NCBI GenBank assembly: GCA_023421115.1
Contig: JAEZUI010000215.1
Span: forward strand, 1 to 10,136
Source: Bacillota bacterium
GTDB taxonomy: Bacteria; Bacillota; Clostridia; Acetivibrionales; Acetivibrionaceae
Reading direction: 5' to 3'
DNA length: 10,136 bases
Made by a program: the position numbers and the translations under genes. The notes below the pieces were generated by a model. The model was not told the origin of the DNA. It searched no databases and saw only the letters and a program-made list of their open reading frames with translations. Within the stretch, counting starts at the first letter, position 1. The number at the start of each line of letters is the position of its first letter. This document shows, one piece after another, positions 1 through 6,967 of the stretch.

Positions 1-90
1 AAAGGGCTACTTTGTCACAGCACCTTAGCACCCGAATGTTGCCATTCACGCACCTGCTGCTAGGTTACTGTTAACGGAATAACAGGTTTA
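1..90. other. Upstream flank of the IS110 remnant, no gene
   Basis: This stretch is noticeably GC-richer than the DNA around it and has stop codons in all three forward frames, so it does not supply the missing N-terminus of the transposase that follows. It contains a small hairpin, CTGTTA at 68-73 pairing with TAACAG at 80-85. It may be left-end DNA of the IS110 element, where IS110-group elements carry their guide (bridge) RNA, or it may be unrelated DNA joined by deletion. The window edge prevents a decision. Confidence 0.3.
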
Positions 91-1101
91 TTGATTAAAC
101 ATTTATCTGCACGACTTCGTGTCGTACGAGCAATACTCCATGAAGTCCCGAACTTTTCTGGAGTCTACGGAATCTACCATTTCCCACTCTTCTGCCACCT
201 AAAAGAATTAGGTTTTGAGGTTTTTGTCATTAATCCTCTAATTACTAATTCTAACAAAAATGTTGGCATAAGAAAAGTGAATAAACTTAAAGCTCAGTTG
301 CGCATTGTGTTTCCTGGCTTTTGTAAAGTTTTTTCAGATATCACGGGTGCAACAAGCATTGCCGTAATGAAGAACTTTTCAACACCAGAGGATATCCTAA
401 ATGCTCAGCCTAATGAAGTTATTGACCTCATTGCCTTTTCTTCAAGAAAGGGTCTTAAATACGCCAAGGCCAAGTATGAGAAACTTATTACTGCTGCTAA
501 AAACGCATTGAACTTCCGGTATAACCTCTCAACTGTATATGATGTACTTGATATGTACATTCACTTTGTTGAGGAATTCGACAAGAAGATTGATCTTGTA
601 CTGGCTAAAATTAAAGCTTTTGTGGATAAAAACAAATCAGAGAGCTTTGTTCAGCAAATAGAATACATTGATTCAATAAACGGTGTAGGTTTTCTATCAG
701 CAGTAACCCTCATGTGCGAAATAGGCGATTTCACGGCATTTTCAAAACCCAAACAGCTTTTTGCATACTTTGGCGTTGATCCTTCTGTTAATGAATCTGG
801 TAAGTTTAAAGGCACTGAAAACAAAATGTCAAAGCGAGGCACAAGAATCGGACTACGTGTACTTTATACCATTGCCCTTGCATCCGTAAGGGTAAAGAGA
901 AACGGTGTAGCCATCAATCCTGTACTTCATGAGTACTACCATAAAAAGAAGGAATCAAAACCCAAGAAAGTTGCTCTTGGAGCTATTATGCACAAGGTCT
1001 CCAACATAATTTTTGCTGAATTAAGGGATTCCAAGACTTATGAGCTGAAAACCCCTGAAGAGCAACGTAAACAATACTTAAACACTAAAAAAGTAGCCTA
1101 A
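91..1101 (+). pseudogene. IS110-family transposase, decayed (N-terminus lost, frameshift, internal deletion)
   Basis: IS110 transposases combine an N-terminal DEDD RuvC-like nuclease domain with a C-terminal Transposase_20 domain carrying a catalytic serine. The C-terminal half is well kept: the motif IDSINGVGFLSAVTL, the PKQLFAYFGVDPSVNESGKF stretch, the S-K-R-G segment expected to hold the serine (about base 830), and the VALGAIMHKVSNIIFAEL tail. The N-terminal half is broken in three ways. The first-Asp motif is absent. At 152-170 a different frame reads FLEST and would join GIYHFPLFCHLKELGFEVF at 169 if one G were restored, so the E-x-T-G-x-Y motif is split by a one-base loss. After NVGIRKV (about 280) the frame jumps directly to NKLKAQLRIVFP, where relatives have roughly 50 more residues including the K-x-D-x-x-D motif. 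The listed start is only the first TTG in the open frame, not a real start. The product should be inactive. Family call is firm, gene status is inferred. Confidence 0.85.
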
Positions 1102-1135
1102 AAGCCTTAACTACTGGAAATTAAGTTTAATCGCT

Positions 1136-1191
1136 ATAAAATTGTCAATGTTCGGCTGTCTTTTGGGCTTGTTTGCTGCACCCAATTTTAT
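1136..1191. repeat. Inverted repeat downstream of the IS110 transposase
   Basis: ATAAAATTG at 1136-1144 is repeated in inverted form (CAATTTTAT) at 1183-1191, enclosing a GC-richer 38-base loop with GGGC and GCACCC blocks. It lies just after the transposase stop and is probably right-end DNA of the element. The outer boundary could not be fixed. Confidence 0.3.
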
Positions 1192-1291
1192 TTAGTCAAA
1201 AACTTAAAATTTTTATAAAAAACTATTGACTTTAACTAGCTGGTCTTATCATTTGTAGAATCTAAGTAAAATTATATCATTACACAAATTG

Positions 1292-1328
1292 AGTTGCAAC
1301 TATAATTTTAAAATAGTTGCAACTTTTT
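1292..1328 (+). terminator. Rho-independent terminator, plus strand
   Basis: A perfect 12-bp stem, AGTTGCAACTAT at 1292-1303 with ATAGTTGCAACT at 1313-1324, has a 9-base loop and is followed by a T-run on the plus strand only. It would stop transcription leaving the IS110 remnant. Confidence 0.7.
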
Positions 1329-1341
1329 ATTGTAGTTGTAC

Positions 1342-1377
1342 ACAAAAACATTTGGTGAACTGAGTTCACCAAATGTT
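1342..1377 (-). terminator. Rho-independent terminator, minus strand
   Basis: AACATTTGGTGAAC (1347-1360) pairs perfectly with GTTCACCAAATGTT (1364-1377) around a TGA loop. On the minus strand the stem runs into TTTTTG (complement of 1343-1348). It lies about 155 bases past the stop of the small minus-strand gene at 1533-1724 and would end its transcript. Together with the plus-strand hairpin at 1292 it insulates the IS110 remnant from that gene. Confidence 0.65.
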
Positions 1378-1532
1378 GAATTATTTATGTCACGAATAAC
1401 CTAAATCAAAGTTTTATTGAATATAATTCTGCAGAAATAAACATCAAACTTATAGACTTAGTGAAAAGAGCCGAAACAGAAATTAAATATTGAGAAGATG
1501 TAATAGAACATTGCTCTAATTTAACCAAATAA

Positions 1533-1724
1533 CTATAAATCCCATAGCTCTATTTGATCACATTCCTCTAATTCATCCTCATAACACAAGCGATGTAATT
1601 CTGTTGAACCCCTCTTAAATTTAATTGTATAAGCGTTTTTACCATATCTATAATTCTCATAGCAAAATTCAATTTGACTTTCATATTTTTTAAACATGAC
1701 TTTTTGTTTAGGCTTATACTTCAT
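1533..1724 (-). CDS. Small hypothetical protein, 63 aa
   Basis: The product is not recognised. The frame stays open upstream for another 39 codons, but the start chosen is the internal ATG at 1722-1724 because GGAG lies 7 bases upstream on the minus strand and a sigma-A-like promoter sits at 1762-1790, inside the longer frame. The 63-residue protein starts with a lysine-rich MKYKPKQKVMFKKYE and ends acidic with YEDELEECDQIELWDL. Alternating aromatic, basic and acidic stretches (AYTIKF, ELHRLCYEDEL) suggest a small all-beta fold, but this is a guess. There is no signal peptide or membrane segment, so a cytoplasmic protein is expected. It appears monocistronic, with a matching minus-strand terminator at 1342-1377. 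Promoter, RBS and terminator together make a real gene likely. Confidence 0.6.
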   Translation of the reverse strand: MKYKPKQKVMFKKYESQIEFCYENYRYGKNAYTIKFKRGSTELHRLCYEDELEECDQIELWDL

Positions 1725-1761
1725 AAGTTTTCTCCATAATTTATTAATAGAGCTTAATATT

Positions 1762-1790
1762 ATTTTATATCTATAGAATAAATGATTCAA
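1762..1790 (-). promoter_or_regulatory. Sigma-A-type promoter for the 1533-1724 gene
   Basis: On the minus strand TTGAAT (complement of 1785-1790) and TAAAAT (complement of 1762-1767) are separated by exactly 17 bases. Transcription would begin near 1755, about 30 bases before the ATG, which supports the short start for this gene. Confidence 0.55.
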
Positions 1791-1950
1791 TAAAACTTTT
1801 ATTTGATATATTAATCTTCTATTTGTCACTATGCAGATCAAGTATGAGCATACTATTTACAAAAAATTTGTTAGAATATTGTTACGTTTTTAAATATGTA
1901 TATGTATTAATAAGTAGATATGTAATAATAGCAATTTTTGAATTTGATCT

Positions 1951-1977
1951 TTGAAAAATTTACACATGTAATATAAT
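1951..1977 (+). promoter_or_regulatory. Candidate sigma-A promoter of the ECF sigma operon
   Basis: TTGAAA (1951-1956) is followed after 15 bases by TATAAT (1972-1977). Taking TTTGAA at 1950 as the -35 gives a 16-base spacer. Transcription would start near 1984, leaving a leader of about 215 bases. No ECF-type promoter that could mark autoregulation was found by eye. Confidence 0.4.
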
Positions 1978-1984
1978 ATTAAGT

Positions 1985-2150
1985 GTGCTGGGGCTAATAT
2001 TATAAGAGATATAGTAGTGTTATTTTACATAATAAGTAATGCATTGTACCAAATAAATAACCAATTTAAAGTACAAAATTTGATTATTTTCATTTTTGCA
2101 CGCCCCAGTAATTAGGACCCCATAATAGTAAAATCCACAGGTTACCCTGT
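1985..2150 (+). other. Structured 5' leader of the sigma operon
   Basis: In otherwise AT-only DNA, CTGGGGC (1988-1994) pairs perfectly with GCCCCAG (2102-2108). The same TGGGGCTAAT segment (1989-1998) can instead pair, with two bulged bases, with the adjacent ATTAGGACCCCA (2111-2122). The two pairings exclude each other. A further small hairpin, ACAGG/CCTGT with a TTAC loop, sits at 2137-2150. The leader then runs on to the RBS at 2184. No known riboswitch class was recognised. Whether it is an RNA element or two ends of a DNA repeat is open. Confidence 0.35.
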
Positions 2151-2201
2151 AAACTTAGCTCTCAAATTGTTATTAACATCAAAAAGGAGGATGTATAGTA
2201 A

Positions 2202-2753
2202 TTGGATAATGACAACATATTGGTAGCAAATACCCTTAATGGTAATATTGATTCGTTTTCAATACTAGTATCTAGATATGAAAAACAATTATTTAACTTT
2301 TTACTTCGCCTGACTTCATCTAAAGAGGACTCTGAAGAAATTATGCAAGATGTTTTTTTGAGAGTTTACAATTATTTATATAAGTATGACAACAAGTGGA
2401 AGTTTTGTAGTTGGCTGTATAGTATAGCAATTAATTCGTTTAAAGACTTTTACAAAAAGAAAAAGCAAAGAAATACTGAATATTATGACCATATTCCGGA
2501 CTATTTAGTAAATTCATTTACTTCCATAGAAGAAACTTATGAAACTAAAGAACTTTACTATGAAGTTGTTAAGTTAATTAATGGATTAAAAAAAGATCAT
2601 AGAACAGCCCTTATTCTAAAACATATTCAAGGCTTTTCATATACTGAAATAGCAAAAATAATGGGAATATCTCAAGTTAATGCACGGATGAAGGTACTTA
2701 GAGCAAGACAAACCATTAATGATGGACTATTAAAATTTAAAAAGAGGTGTTAA
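2202..2753 (+). CDS. ECF-type RNA polymerase sigma factor
   Basis: This 183-residue protein has the two-domain plan of extracytoplasmic-function sigma factors, which bind core RNA polymerase and direct it to stress or envelope promoters. Sigma region 2 covers about residues 5-92, with the region 2.2 core-binding helix DSEEIMQDVFLRVY at 43-56 and the 2.3/2.4 DNA-melting and -10 segment FCSWLYSIAINSFKDFYKK at 68-86. A linker of about 30 residues leads to region 4 at about 119-179, whose helix-turn-helix (YTEIAKIMGISQVNARMKV) reads the -35. Start is TTG at 2202, with AAGGAGG at 2184-2190 spaced 11 bases away. The stop is followed 2 bases later by the ATG of the anti-sigma gene, so the two are co-transcribed and probably translationally coupled. 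Activity is expected to be held by that anti-sigma factor. Family assignment is secure. Its regulon is unknown. Confidence 0.95.
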   Translation: MDNDNILVANTLNGNIDSFSILVSRYEKQLFNFLLRLTSSKEDSEEIMQDVFLRVYNYLYKYDNKWKFCSWLYSIAINSFKDFYKKKKQRNTEYYDHIPDYLVNSFTSIEETYETKELYYEVVKLINGLKKDHRTALILKHIQGFSYTEIAKIMGISQVNARMKVLRARQTINDGLLKFKKRC

Positions 2754-2755
2754 AA

Positions 2756-3832
2756 ATGAGTTGTAAATATGATTTAGAGGATATAATTAAGTACTTTGAG
2801 GGCAATTTTTCAAAAGAAAAATTTGATGAAATATCAGCACATTTAGAAAAATGTAAGAGATGTAGTGTAATGTATAGTTCCCTTACTTTAACTAAGCAAT
2901 TTTGTGATGTTGATGTTGAATATAAAGGTAATGTTTTAAGTTCAATTGAAGAATTAATAGATAAAAACAGATACCTATATAAAAATCCATTACGCTTCTT
3001 AGATAAATTACTATTTAATAACATATATATTTTAAAAGTCTCAATGTCTATAGCGATTGTCTCTATTTGCTTAGTCTTCACCATTCAGAATTGGAAGGTT
3101 CATTTAAATTCTGATAAATACATGAGTAAAAATATGGCCCAAATCCCAGAAGAACAAAACGTTTCTATTGAACCCACTGCAAGTTCATTAAATAACAATG
3201 ATACTTATATAAAAAAAGGTCAGTTTGCCCAATCTCCTAATGGTGAAATGACTGCCGAAGTTATAAGAGAAAAAGACCTGTTTTTTGATTCTATTCTAAT
3301 AACAGATAAAAATGAAGAAAACTTTAAAATAGTTTTAGAGAATATAATGTATACTAGCATTGAGAGTTTCTCTTGGATTGATAATAATCGTATTGGTTTG
3401 TGTGGAGAAATTAATCCATCTGTCAAAGTATATGTTGTAATTGATACAAACAGTAAGTCAATCGTTGGAAAATATGATGGAATAGGCTTTGTATGGAACA
3501 AAGATAAAAATAAGCTATATTATATAATGACAGGTTTTGAAGTAATTGATAAGATAGTTGATAACGATGGAAACACTTATTATGAAGCAGAAAGTGGAAC
3601 ATCTATTATTGGAACAATTGCAATTACAGAAGATGAAGAAAAATTTGCTTTCTTCGTTAATGAAAATTCTCAAAACAAACGAAAGCTTATTATCGCAAAA
3701 ATGGGATTAGATAAAAAATTAAAAAAGGAACTTGAGATTGACGCACAATTCGGAGACATTAAATTTAATGGAAACAATTCTTTATCTGTTACTGGTATAG
3801 ATGGATCTATCACTAATTATGACCTCGAATAG
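2756..3832 (+). CDS. Membrane anti-sigma factor: zinc finger, one TM, large extracytoplasmic sensor domain
   Basis: This 358-residue protein follows the ECF sigma gene directly and is its likely partner. Residues 1-45 form an anti-sigma zinc-finger (ZAS) domain with H29-x3-C33-x2-C36, and Cys3 may be a further ligand. This part should bind and block the sigma factor in the cytoplasm. Residues about 90-110 (YILKVSMSIAIVSICLVFTI) are a single membrane helix. Residues about 155-358 lie outside the cell. They begin with SPNGEMTAEVIREKD and consist of short beta-rich repeats (FSWIDNNRIGLCG, VYVVIDTNSKSI, GFVWNKDKNKLYYI, KFAFFVNEN) like the blades of TolB/WD40-type propellers. A GTG at 2747 also opens this frame, but ATG 2756 is preferred because GAGG at 2744-2747 is spaced 8 bases from it. 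The outside domain is closely matched by the secreted protein encoded at 6968-7738. The signal it senses is unknown. Confidence 0.9.
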   Translation: MSCKYDLEDIIKYFEGNFSKEKFDEISAHLEKCKRCSVMYSSLTLTKQFCDVDVEYKGNVLSSIEELIDKNRYLYKNPLRFLDKLLFNNIYILKVSMSIAIVSICLVFTIQNWKVHLNSDKYMSKNMAQIPEEQNVSIEPTASSLNNNDTYIKKGQFAQSPNGEMTAEVIREKDLFFDSILITDKNEENFKIVLENIMYTSIESFSWIDNNRIGLCGEINPSVKVYVVIDTNSKSIVGKYDGIGFVWNKDKNKLYYIMTGFEVIDKIVDNDGNTYYEAESGTSIIGTIAITEDEEKFAFFVNENSQNKRKLIIAKMGLDKKLKKELEIDAQFGDIKFNGNNSLSVTGIDGSITNYDLE

Positions 3833-3843
3833 TTCTATCAAAT

Positions 3844-3871
3844 AATAATTTCGTATCTATAATTATTTTGT
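3844..3871 (+). terminator. Weak terminator after the anti-sigma gene
   Basis: AATAATT (3844-3850) pairs with AATTATT (3861-3867) around a 10-base loop and is followed by TTGT. The stem is AT-only, so this is a weak call. It lies 11 bases past the anti-sigma stop. Confidence 0.3.
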
Positions 3872-3900
3872 ATAAAATTTTAAAAAAATTTGATTATATA

Positions 3901-3942
3901 GGGCTGTTGCATTACCGATTAATACTCGTAATGTAATGCCCT
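3901..3942. repeat. Imperfect hairpin starting GGGCTGTTGCATTAC
   Basis: GGGC (3901-3904) and CATTAC (3910-3915) pair with GTAATG (3928-3933) and GCCC (3938-3941), with unpaired bases between the two helices. It could be a terminator for the sigma operon, since the right arm runs into TTTATAT. GGGCTGTTGCA is also a common outer end of several insertion sequences, so a solo IS end is possible. The rest of 3943-4063 holds only a short dyad, CCAAGA/TCTTGG, at 3998-4011. Confidence 0.35.
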
Positions 3943-4085
3943 TTATATGGGTTAGCTTGGATTTTATCCTACATATTCGTTACTTCATTTATATTCTCCA
4001 AGAAATCTTGGTTCACTGCTCTGGTCCCGATCACAGGTAATCTTTGAATAGATCTTAGAAATATTTGTGTATGCTAATATAAAAG

Positions 4086-4126
4086 TGACCCCTTTAGGGG
4101 GGAAACGCTAGCGAAAAAATGACCCC
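4086..4126. repeat. IS21 left-end repeats with small palindromes
   Basis: Two direct copies of TGACCCCTTT start at 4086 and 4120. Between them lie CCCC-TTTA-GGGG (4089-4100) and the 8-bp palindrome CGCTAGCG (4106-4113). The sequence CGCTA/GCTAAT before TGACCCC also recurs in the right-end units, so these are presumably transposase binding sites. Confidence 0.7.
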
Positions 4127-4140
4127 TTTCAACAAAAAAA

Positions 4141-4179
4141 TCCTGTAAAATCATAATGTATGTATGATTTACAGGAGGT
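4141..4179 (+). promoter_or_regulatory. Hairpin covering the istA ribosome binding site
   Basis: TCCTGTAAAATCATA (4141-4155) pairs with TATGATTTACAGGA (4163-4176), 14 pairs with one bulged A and a 7-base loop. The right arm takes in AGGA of the AGGAGGT Shine-Dalgarno sequence (4173-4179) for the GTG start at 4188. A transcript entering from outside the element would fold here and hide the site. Similar shielding is known for other insertion sequences. Its role here is inference. Confidence 0.55.
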
Positions 4180-4187
4180 TGGAAGGC

Positions 4188-5654
4188 GTGATAATAGGAG
4201 TGGATATTTATCAAAAAATAAGATATATGTATCAAGTTCAAAAGAAAGGAAAGAAAACTATTGCACGTGAATTGGGCATTTCAAGGAATACTGTGAAAAA
4301 ATATTGTGAAGGTTCTCATGTGCCATGGATTAGAAAAGAATATAACAGAGATGCTTCTGTAATTACCGATGATGTATTAGATTTTATTAAGCAATGTTTA
4401 GAGGAGGATGATAAGGAAGGTCTCAAAAAACAAACCCATACAGCAAAAAGAATATATACGAGATTAGTTGAAGAAAAGGGATTTACCGGAGGAGAATCTA
4501 CAATAAGGCTTGCTGTACAAAATATGAAGAACAATATTTCAAAAGCTTTTGTTCCACTTGCATTTGACCCAGGTGAAGCAGCCCAATTAGACTGGGGTGA
4601 AAGTTATGTATACATAAACGGAATTCGTAAAAAGATATATGTATTTTGCATGCGCCTGTGCTATAGCTGTGATATTTTTGTAATGGCATTTTATAGGCAG
4701 AATGAAGAATCCTTTCTTGAAGGTCATATAAAAGCTTTTGAGTTTTTTAAAGGAGTACCTAAAAGACTGATTTTTGATAATGCAAAAGTAGCAGTGAAAG
4801 AAGGGTTTGGTAAATATGCAAAACCACAAGAACAATATTATGCTCTAAGTGCCCATTATGCTTTTGAGATGAACTTCTGTAATCCTGGAAAAGGTAATGA
4901 AAAAGGCTTAATAGAAAATCTTGTAGGTTGGTCGAGAAGAAATATGCTTGTTCCCGTACCAAAAGTTAATACAATAGACGAATTGAATCAGATACTTTAC
5001 GAATCATGTCTTAAATATCGTGCTCATCAAATCAAAGGCCATACCATGACGGTAGGTGAAATGTATGAATATAGAAAAATCAATATTAATGCCACTTCCA
5101 CCATATACTTATGACCCGGCAAAAAGTGTTACACCTAGGGTCAACGAGTATTCACTGATTCGATTTGACAGAAATTCATATTCTGTACCTGTAAAATATG
5201 TTGGGAAAGAAGTAAGCGTGAAGGGCTATGGGAACAAAGTTAAAGCATATTATAAGGGCGAAGAGATTGCGACTCACACAAGAAGCAATGAGAGAAACGG
5301 AATATTCACTCTGGTAGAGCATTATATAGATCTTTTAGAAAGGAAACCCAGAGCAGTGTTTAATGCCCGCCCTATTAAAGATAATATAGAAAGGGAAATA
5401 CTTAAGTGGGGAATGCAATTTCCTGGAGGTGCTCAAGACATTGTAAAGTTACTAAGATTAAGCGTTGATTATGGTATTAAAAAACTTTTACATGTCAGAG
5501 AACAGATGAGCCAAGCATAACTCCAACAATTGATATTTTATTAGGTTATCTTATTCCGGAAAACAATATTGAGCCCATCATTTCAGTTGAAGATTCTGTA
5601 AAGGTACATGAAGTCAATTTAGAAGAATATAATTTGCAGATAGGAGTGATGTGA
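4188..5654 (+). pseudogene. istA: IS21 transposase IstA, two frameshifts
   Basis: IstA is the DDE-family transposase that cuts and joins the IS21 ends. The reading starts at GTG 4188 with AGGAGGT 8 bases upstream. An N-terminal helix-turn-helix reads KKTIARELGISRNTVKKY. The catalytic core shows AAQLDWGESYVY (first Asp), PKRLIFDNAKVAV (second Asp) and NEKGLIENLVGW (Glu). Near 5073 an extra A moves the frame by one: GEMYEYRKIN goes to a stop at 5114, whereas dropping one base gives EYEKSILMPLPPYTYDP and continues. Near 5515 a lost base (read CAAGCATAACT, expected CAAAGCATAACT) produces TAA at 5518. Past it the original frame resumes with TPTIDILLGYLIPENNIEP and ends at 5652-5654, overlapping the istB start. 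The reconstructed product is about 488 residues, normal for IstA. The changes are compensating in frame but still leave no full-length product. Confidence 0.9.
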
Positions 5655-6421
5655 TGAGTGACATTTGTCCGGTATTAGAAAGTATTCGTTTGTACGCTAA
5701 ACAACTGCGTATTCCTTCATTCACCAAATACAATGATATTGTAAGGCATGCGGCTGGAGGAATGGGATATGAGGAATTTTTGCTTGAACTAATGAAAAAA
5801 GAACTTGAAACTCGGCGGGAAAACCAGCAAAAGCGAAGAACAAGAGCTGCAGGCTTCCCTTTTCTAAAGACATTGGATGAATTTGATTATAGTCGTCTCG
5901 AGCATGTTAAAGAAGCTTTTGTATGGGAATTGGCAACATGTGATTACATACAAAAAAACCAGAACGTCATAATGATTGGGAATCCGGGGAGTGGAAAAAC
6001 ACATTTGAGTATAGGCCTTGGTCTTAAAGCAATAAAAGAAGGTTTCAATGTCAAATTTTATACAGCAGCTACCCTTGCAACCTCCTTGGTAGAAGCTAAA
6101 GAATTTAAGACATTAGGAAAGATTGAACGGCAAATTCATAAAGCTGACTTGCTTATTCTTGATGAGCTTTCGTATCTGAGTTTTAACAGGCATCAGTCGG
6201 AACTACTATTCAAAGTTATATCAGATCACTCTGAAAAGGCAAGTGTTATAGTTACAACAAATTTACCATTTTCTAAGTGGACGGAAATGTTTGAAATTAA
6301 ACAATGATTGCTGCATTAGTTGACAGACTTACGTTTCGTTCACATGTGCTAAATGAATGGAGAATCTTTTAGAAAAAGCTATACAACAAAAGTTCCAGCC
6401 AGTTCCCGTAACCGCCCTTGA
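5654..6421 (+). pseudogene. istB: IS21 helper ATPase IstB, frameshifted near its C-terminus
   Basis: IstB is the AAA+ (DnaC-like) ATPase that assists IstA in target choice and strand transfer. ATG 5654 overlaps the istA stop, with AGGAG at 5642-5646 7 bases upstream. GTG 5651 is an alternative start. The Walker A motif is GNPGSGKT (about residue 109), Walker B is LLILDE (about 170), and VIVTTNLPFSKWTEMF gives the family's late motif. After EMFEIKQ the frame stops at 6305-6307, but the next frame begins MIAALVDRLTFRSHVLN, the expected continuation. It is lost again at about 6352, where the first frame resumes with MNGESFRKSY and stops at 6419-6421. Reconstructed length, about 255 residues, fits the family. 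The truncated protein keeps the ATPase core but lacks the C-terminal helices. Confidence 0.88.
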
Positions 6422-6555
6422 CAGAACATTACGCAAATGCAGTTACAGAGATACCGAGGGCGAAGGGAACGGATATAGCTGAATAAAGTTGCCCTCGGAA
6501 ACAGCAGTGTAGCATTTGCTTCATTAACCTGTCAAGGGTACGCTTCGCCGGTTAC
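6408..6555. repeat. 148-bp nested palindrome between istB and the right end
   Basis: Four nested inverted pairs fold the whole segment: GTAACCG (6408-6414) with CGGTTAC (6549-6555); CCCTTGACAG (6415-6424) with CTGTCAAGGG (6529-6538); GCAAATGC (6433-6440) with GCATTTGC (6512-6519); and CCGAGGGC (6454-6461) with GCCCTCGG (6491-6498). The segment is clearly GC-richer than its surroundings and begins inside the last codons of istB. It may act as the istAB terminator or as an RNA or DNA structure important to the element. Confidence 0.8.
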
Positions 6556-6568
6556 TACTTCCTCGCGC

Positions 6569-6590
6569 TATGCTAAACAGATATAGCATA
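6569..6590. repeat. Short hairpin next to the nested palindrome
   Basis: TATGCTA (6569-6575) pairs with TAGCATA (6584-6590) across an 8-base loop, and AAAAC follows. It is separate from the larger fold upstream. Its function is unknown. Confidence 0.5.
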
Positions 6591-6681
6591 AAACAATTCA
6601 TTAATATCAAGCTTTTATGTTATGAATAATTGTTATGAGATTAGAACCTTGATGAGAATTTTATCCACAATATGTAATCTA

Positions 6682-6751
6682 GGGGGTCAAATTTTCATTA
6701 GCACAAAGGGGTCAAAAATTAATTAGCGAAGGGGTCAAATTTTTGTTGACA
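6682..6751. repeat. IS21 right-end repeats
   Basis: Three units containing GGGGTCAAA (inverted TTTGACCCC) lie at 6682-6690, 6708-6715 and 6731-6738, spaced about 23-25 bases. Inner units share GCTAAT with the left end. The outermost unit ends GTTGACA at 6751, the likely terminus. Confidence 0.75.
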
Positions 6752-6890
6752 AACGCAAAATATTCATGTTTTCTCGGTAATTATTGTCTTGAAACCTTAT
6801 TAGCCATGTGGTTTTGTAAATTCCCATAAATAAAGACTATCAGTAAATTTATATAATTGCTTCCTTGGTTTCCTATTGATTATTATAAAC

Positions 6891-6931
6891 TTATAGGAAG
6901 TTACTATGTTTTTGCACGCAACTTCCTATAA
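6891..6931 (-). terminator. Hairpin after the secreted paralogue operon
   Basis: TTATAGGAAGTT (6891-6902) pairs perfectly with AACTTCCTATAA (6920-6931) around a 17-base loop. It is 36 bases past the stop of the 6968-7738 gene on the minus strand. The T-run that follows on that strand (GTTTATAATAA) is weak. Nothing else was seen between the IS21 right end and this gene. Confidence 0.45.
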
Positions 6932-6967
6932 ATTCATCCAGAAACAATTTATGTTGATTTCTAAGTG

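Larger units (their letters stand above)
4064..6751 (+). mobile_element. IS21-family insertion sequence, decayed
   Basis: The element has the IS21 plan: istA (DDE transposase) and istB (AAA+ helper) overlapping at ATGTGATG, bounded by multiple end repeats containing TGACCCC. On the left these are at 4086-4092 and 4120-4126. On the right the inverted forms are at 6682-6689, 6708-6714 and 6731-6737. The right terminus is probably 6751, because the complement of 6731-6751 starts TGTCAACAAAAATT and ends in TTGACCCC, giving the 5'-TG..CA-3' boundary usual for the family. The left terminus is uncertain: 4064-4092 resembles an inner right-end unit, not the outer one, so the outermost left repeat may be missing. 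No convincing target duplication was seen. Length, about 2.7 kb, is close to the family norm. Both genes carry frameshifts, so it should not move on its own. Confidence 0.9.

Noticed and set aside
1725..1841. N-terminal extension of the small minus-strand protein
   Set aside because: The extension overlaps its likely promoter and lacks an RBS, while the internal ATG has a good one.
3220..3501. Open frame on the strand opposite the anti-sigma gene, and a similar one at 7368-7613 opposite the secreted paralogue
   Set aside because: They resemble each other only because they lie opposite paralogous coding sequence. Neither has a proper RBS.
5056..5114. Programmed frameshifting in istA
   Set aside because: IS21 istA is normally one frame, no convincing slippery heptamer with a stimulator was seen, and a second shift at 5515 would also be needed. 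Mutation is simpler.
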